From: QHCE01 sp038260095
Lineage (GTDB): Bacteria; Actinomycetota; Actinomycetes; Mycobacteriales; QHCE01
Length of the DNA stretch: 31,237 bases
Assembly (NCBI GenBank): GCA_038260095.1
Contig: JBBSOC010000019.1
Span: 1 to 31,237 of the forward strand
Direction of reading: 5' to 3'
Shown: piece by piece, positions 30,676 to 31,237 of the stretch
How positions within the stretch are numbered: position 1 is the stretch's first letter
Layout of the letters: every line of letters begins with the position of its first letter
Translations under genes and position numbers: made by a program
The notes under the pieces: model-generated
The model's database searches: none
What the model was told of the DNA's origin: nothing
Seen by the model: the letters and a program-made list of their open reading frames with translations, nothing else

Positions 30676-31237
30676 ATTGATGGTGGCGGTGTTGTGCTGC
30701 CTGATTTGGGTTGTGGTCCCAGCTGGTGTCAGCTACGCAGCCGATCCTACGCCGCCGGTGAGCATCACCGGGTCGGCTGAGGGTCGGGGCGCGCTTGTGA
30801 TCGACGCGGAGAAGCCTGGAACCCCTGGGTATTCGTCTTCTGGGCGTGTGGCAGCCCCGGTTGAGCCGCCGAGGGAGCGGGTGACGGTGCGGCCGTCGTG
30901 TTCGGTGACTGCCGCCGCCCCGAACGCGACGCGGTTTGTGGATAACTGTGTGCCGGATAAATGCGCTAACGGGCAAGATCAGTATCTTCGAATTGTCGAG
31001 GATTTACAGAAGGGCGGCAGCACGGTCAGCCTTTTCTGTGGCGCGCCTAAGGCCGATCCGGGTGTGTTGGCGGTGCAAGAGTTTTACCGAAGTGCCCCGC
31101 GGGTGTCTGTGCCGTTGACGGCGCCGGCGACCACCACGTTGGCGAACTTCCCCAACATTTACTGGAGCGACGTCGCCCCCTACGAGCAGCCGACATCGAT
31201 CACGGTAGCCAACGTGCGGCTCAAGCTGGTACCAGCC
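30665..31237 (+). CDS. Secreted protein of the Tad-adjacent locus, 3' end missing
   Basis: An open frame of 191 codons runs to the window end. GTG 30665 has an excellent GGGGAGGAG ribosome-binding site and overlaps the previous gene by 11 bases. The N terminus is a signal peptide (MNPKLMVAVLCCLIWVVVPA, cleavage probably after GVSYA). The mature part is Pro/Gly-rich, then a cysteine-containing region with four Cys (SCSV, DNCVPDKC, FCGAP). No family was recognised. Position suggests a role with the TadE/TadG/DUF6318 proteins in a surface structure or conjugation-like system, which is inference. Confidence 0.7.
   Translation, partial: MNPKLMVAVLCCLIWVVVPAGVSYAADPTPPVSITGSAEGRGALVIDAEKPGTPGYSSSGRVAAPVEPPRERVTVRPSCSVTAAAPNATRFVDNCVPDKCANGQDQYLRIVEDLQKGGSTVSLFCGAPKADPGVLAVQEFYRSAPRVSVPLTAPATTTLANFPNIYWSDVAPYEQPTSITVANVRLKLVPA

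Noticed and set aside
1..31237. CRISPR arrays, rRNA or tRNA genes, intact insertion sequences
   Set aside because: No regularly spaced repeats, ribosomal RNA motifs, CCA-proximal tRNA patterns or transposase frames were seen by reading; a tRNAscan or ISfinder run could overturn this.

Overview
The window is chromosomal DNA of an actinobacterium (roughly 60% G+C by eye), most likely of the Mycobacteriales or a near relative. The evidence is a set of actinobacterial marker proteins (BldC, a DUF3073 protein, the 32-residue ribosomal protein bS22, a BldN-type sigma factor) and a gene order proC / bS22 / glutaredoxin-like / hemA-hemC-hemD-hemB / hemL that resembles the one I recall from mycobacteria. 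Genus is not decided by the sequence.

Region 1 (1-4256): the 3' part of purM converges on a minus-strand run of three coupled genes: a DUF3073 protein, a probable graspetide precursor (tgmA) and its ATP-grasp ester-forming ligase (tgmB). Upstream lie a Leu/Val-type amino-acid dehydrogenase on the minus strand and bldC on the plus strand.

Region 2 (4372-10937): the least explained part. Five tightly packed plus-strand genes encode a TPR membrane protein with a J-domain-like N terminus lacking HPD, an Hsp70 without the C-terminal lid, an 87-residue all-helical protein, a 969-residue FtsK/EccC-like ATPase in which only the middle of three apparent modules keeps its catalytic motifs, and a tail-anchored coiled-coil protein. 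I read this as one membrane-associated chaperone/translocase system and cannot match it to a described one.

Region 3 (10992-15109): a zinc-ribbon threonine synthase-like enzyme, a DUF4352-like membrane protein, a yeast-type cytosine deaminase, proline dehydrogenase and proC.

Region 4 (15117-28876): a segment bounded by two inverted copies of a ~107-bp structured repeat with short terminal inverted repeats, about 91% identical. Inside are bS22, a BldN-like sigma factor with a DUF5667 probable regulator, a glutaredoxin-like protein, a HAD phosphatase, the heme genes hemA-hemC-hemD overlapping by ATGA, a Uma2 nuclease gene, hemB, a divergent MFS/TetR pair with a perfect 15-bp-arm palindrome, and hemL, whose last codons and stop lie in the second repeat copy. 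HemL and HemA make 5-aminolevulinate; HemB, HemC and HemD carry it to uroporphyrinogen III.

Region 5 (28953-31237): a TadE-like pseudopilin gene, a TadG-like gene, a DUF6318-like membrane protein and the start of a secreted protein gene cut by the window end. Base composition is patchy here, with strongly G+T-rich stretches on the coding strand.

No rRNA, tRNA, CRISPR array or intact insertion sequence was seen.
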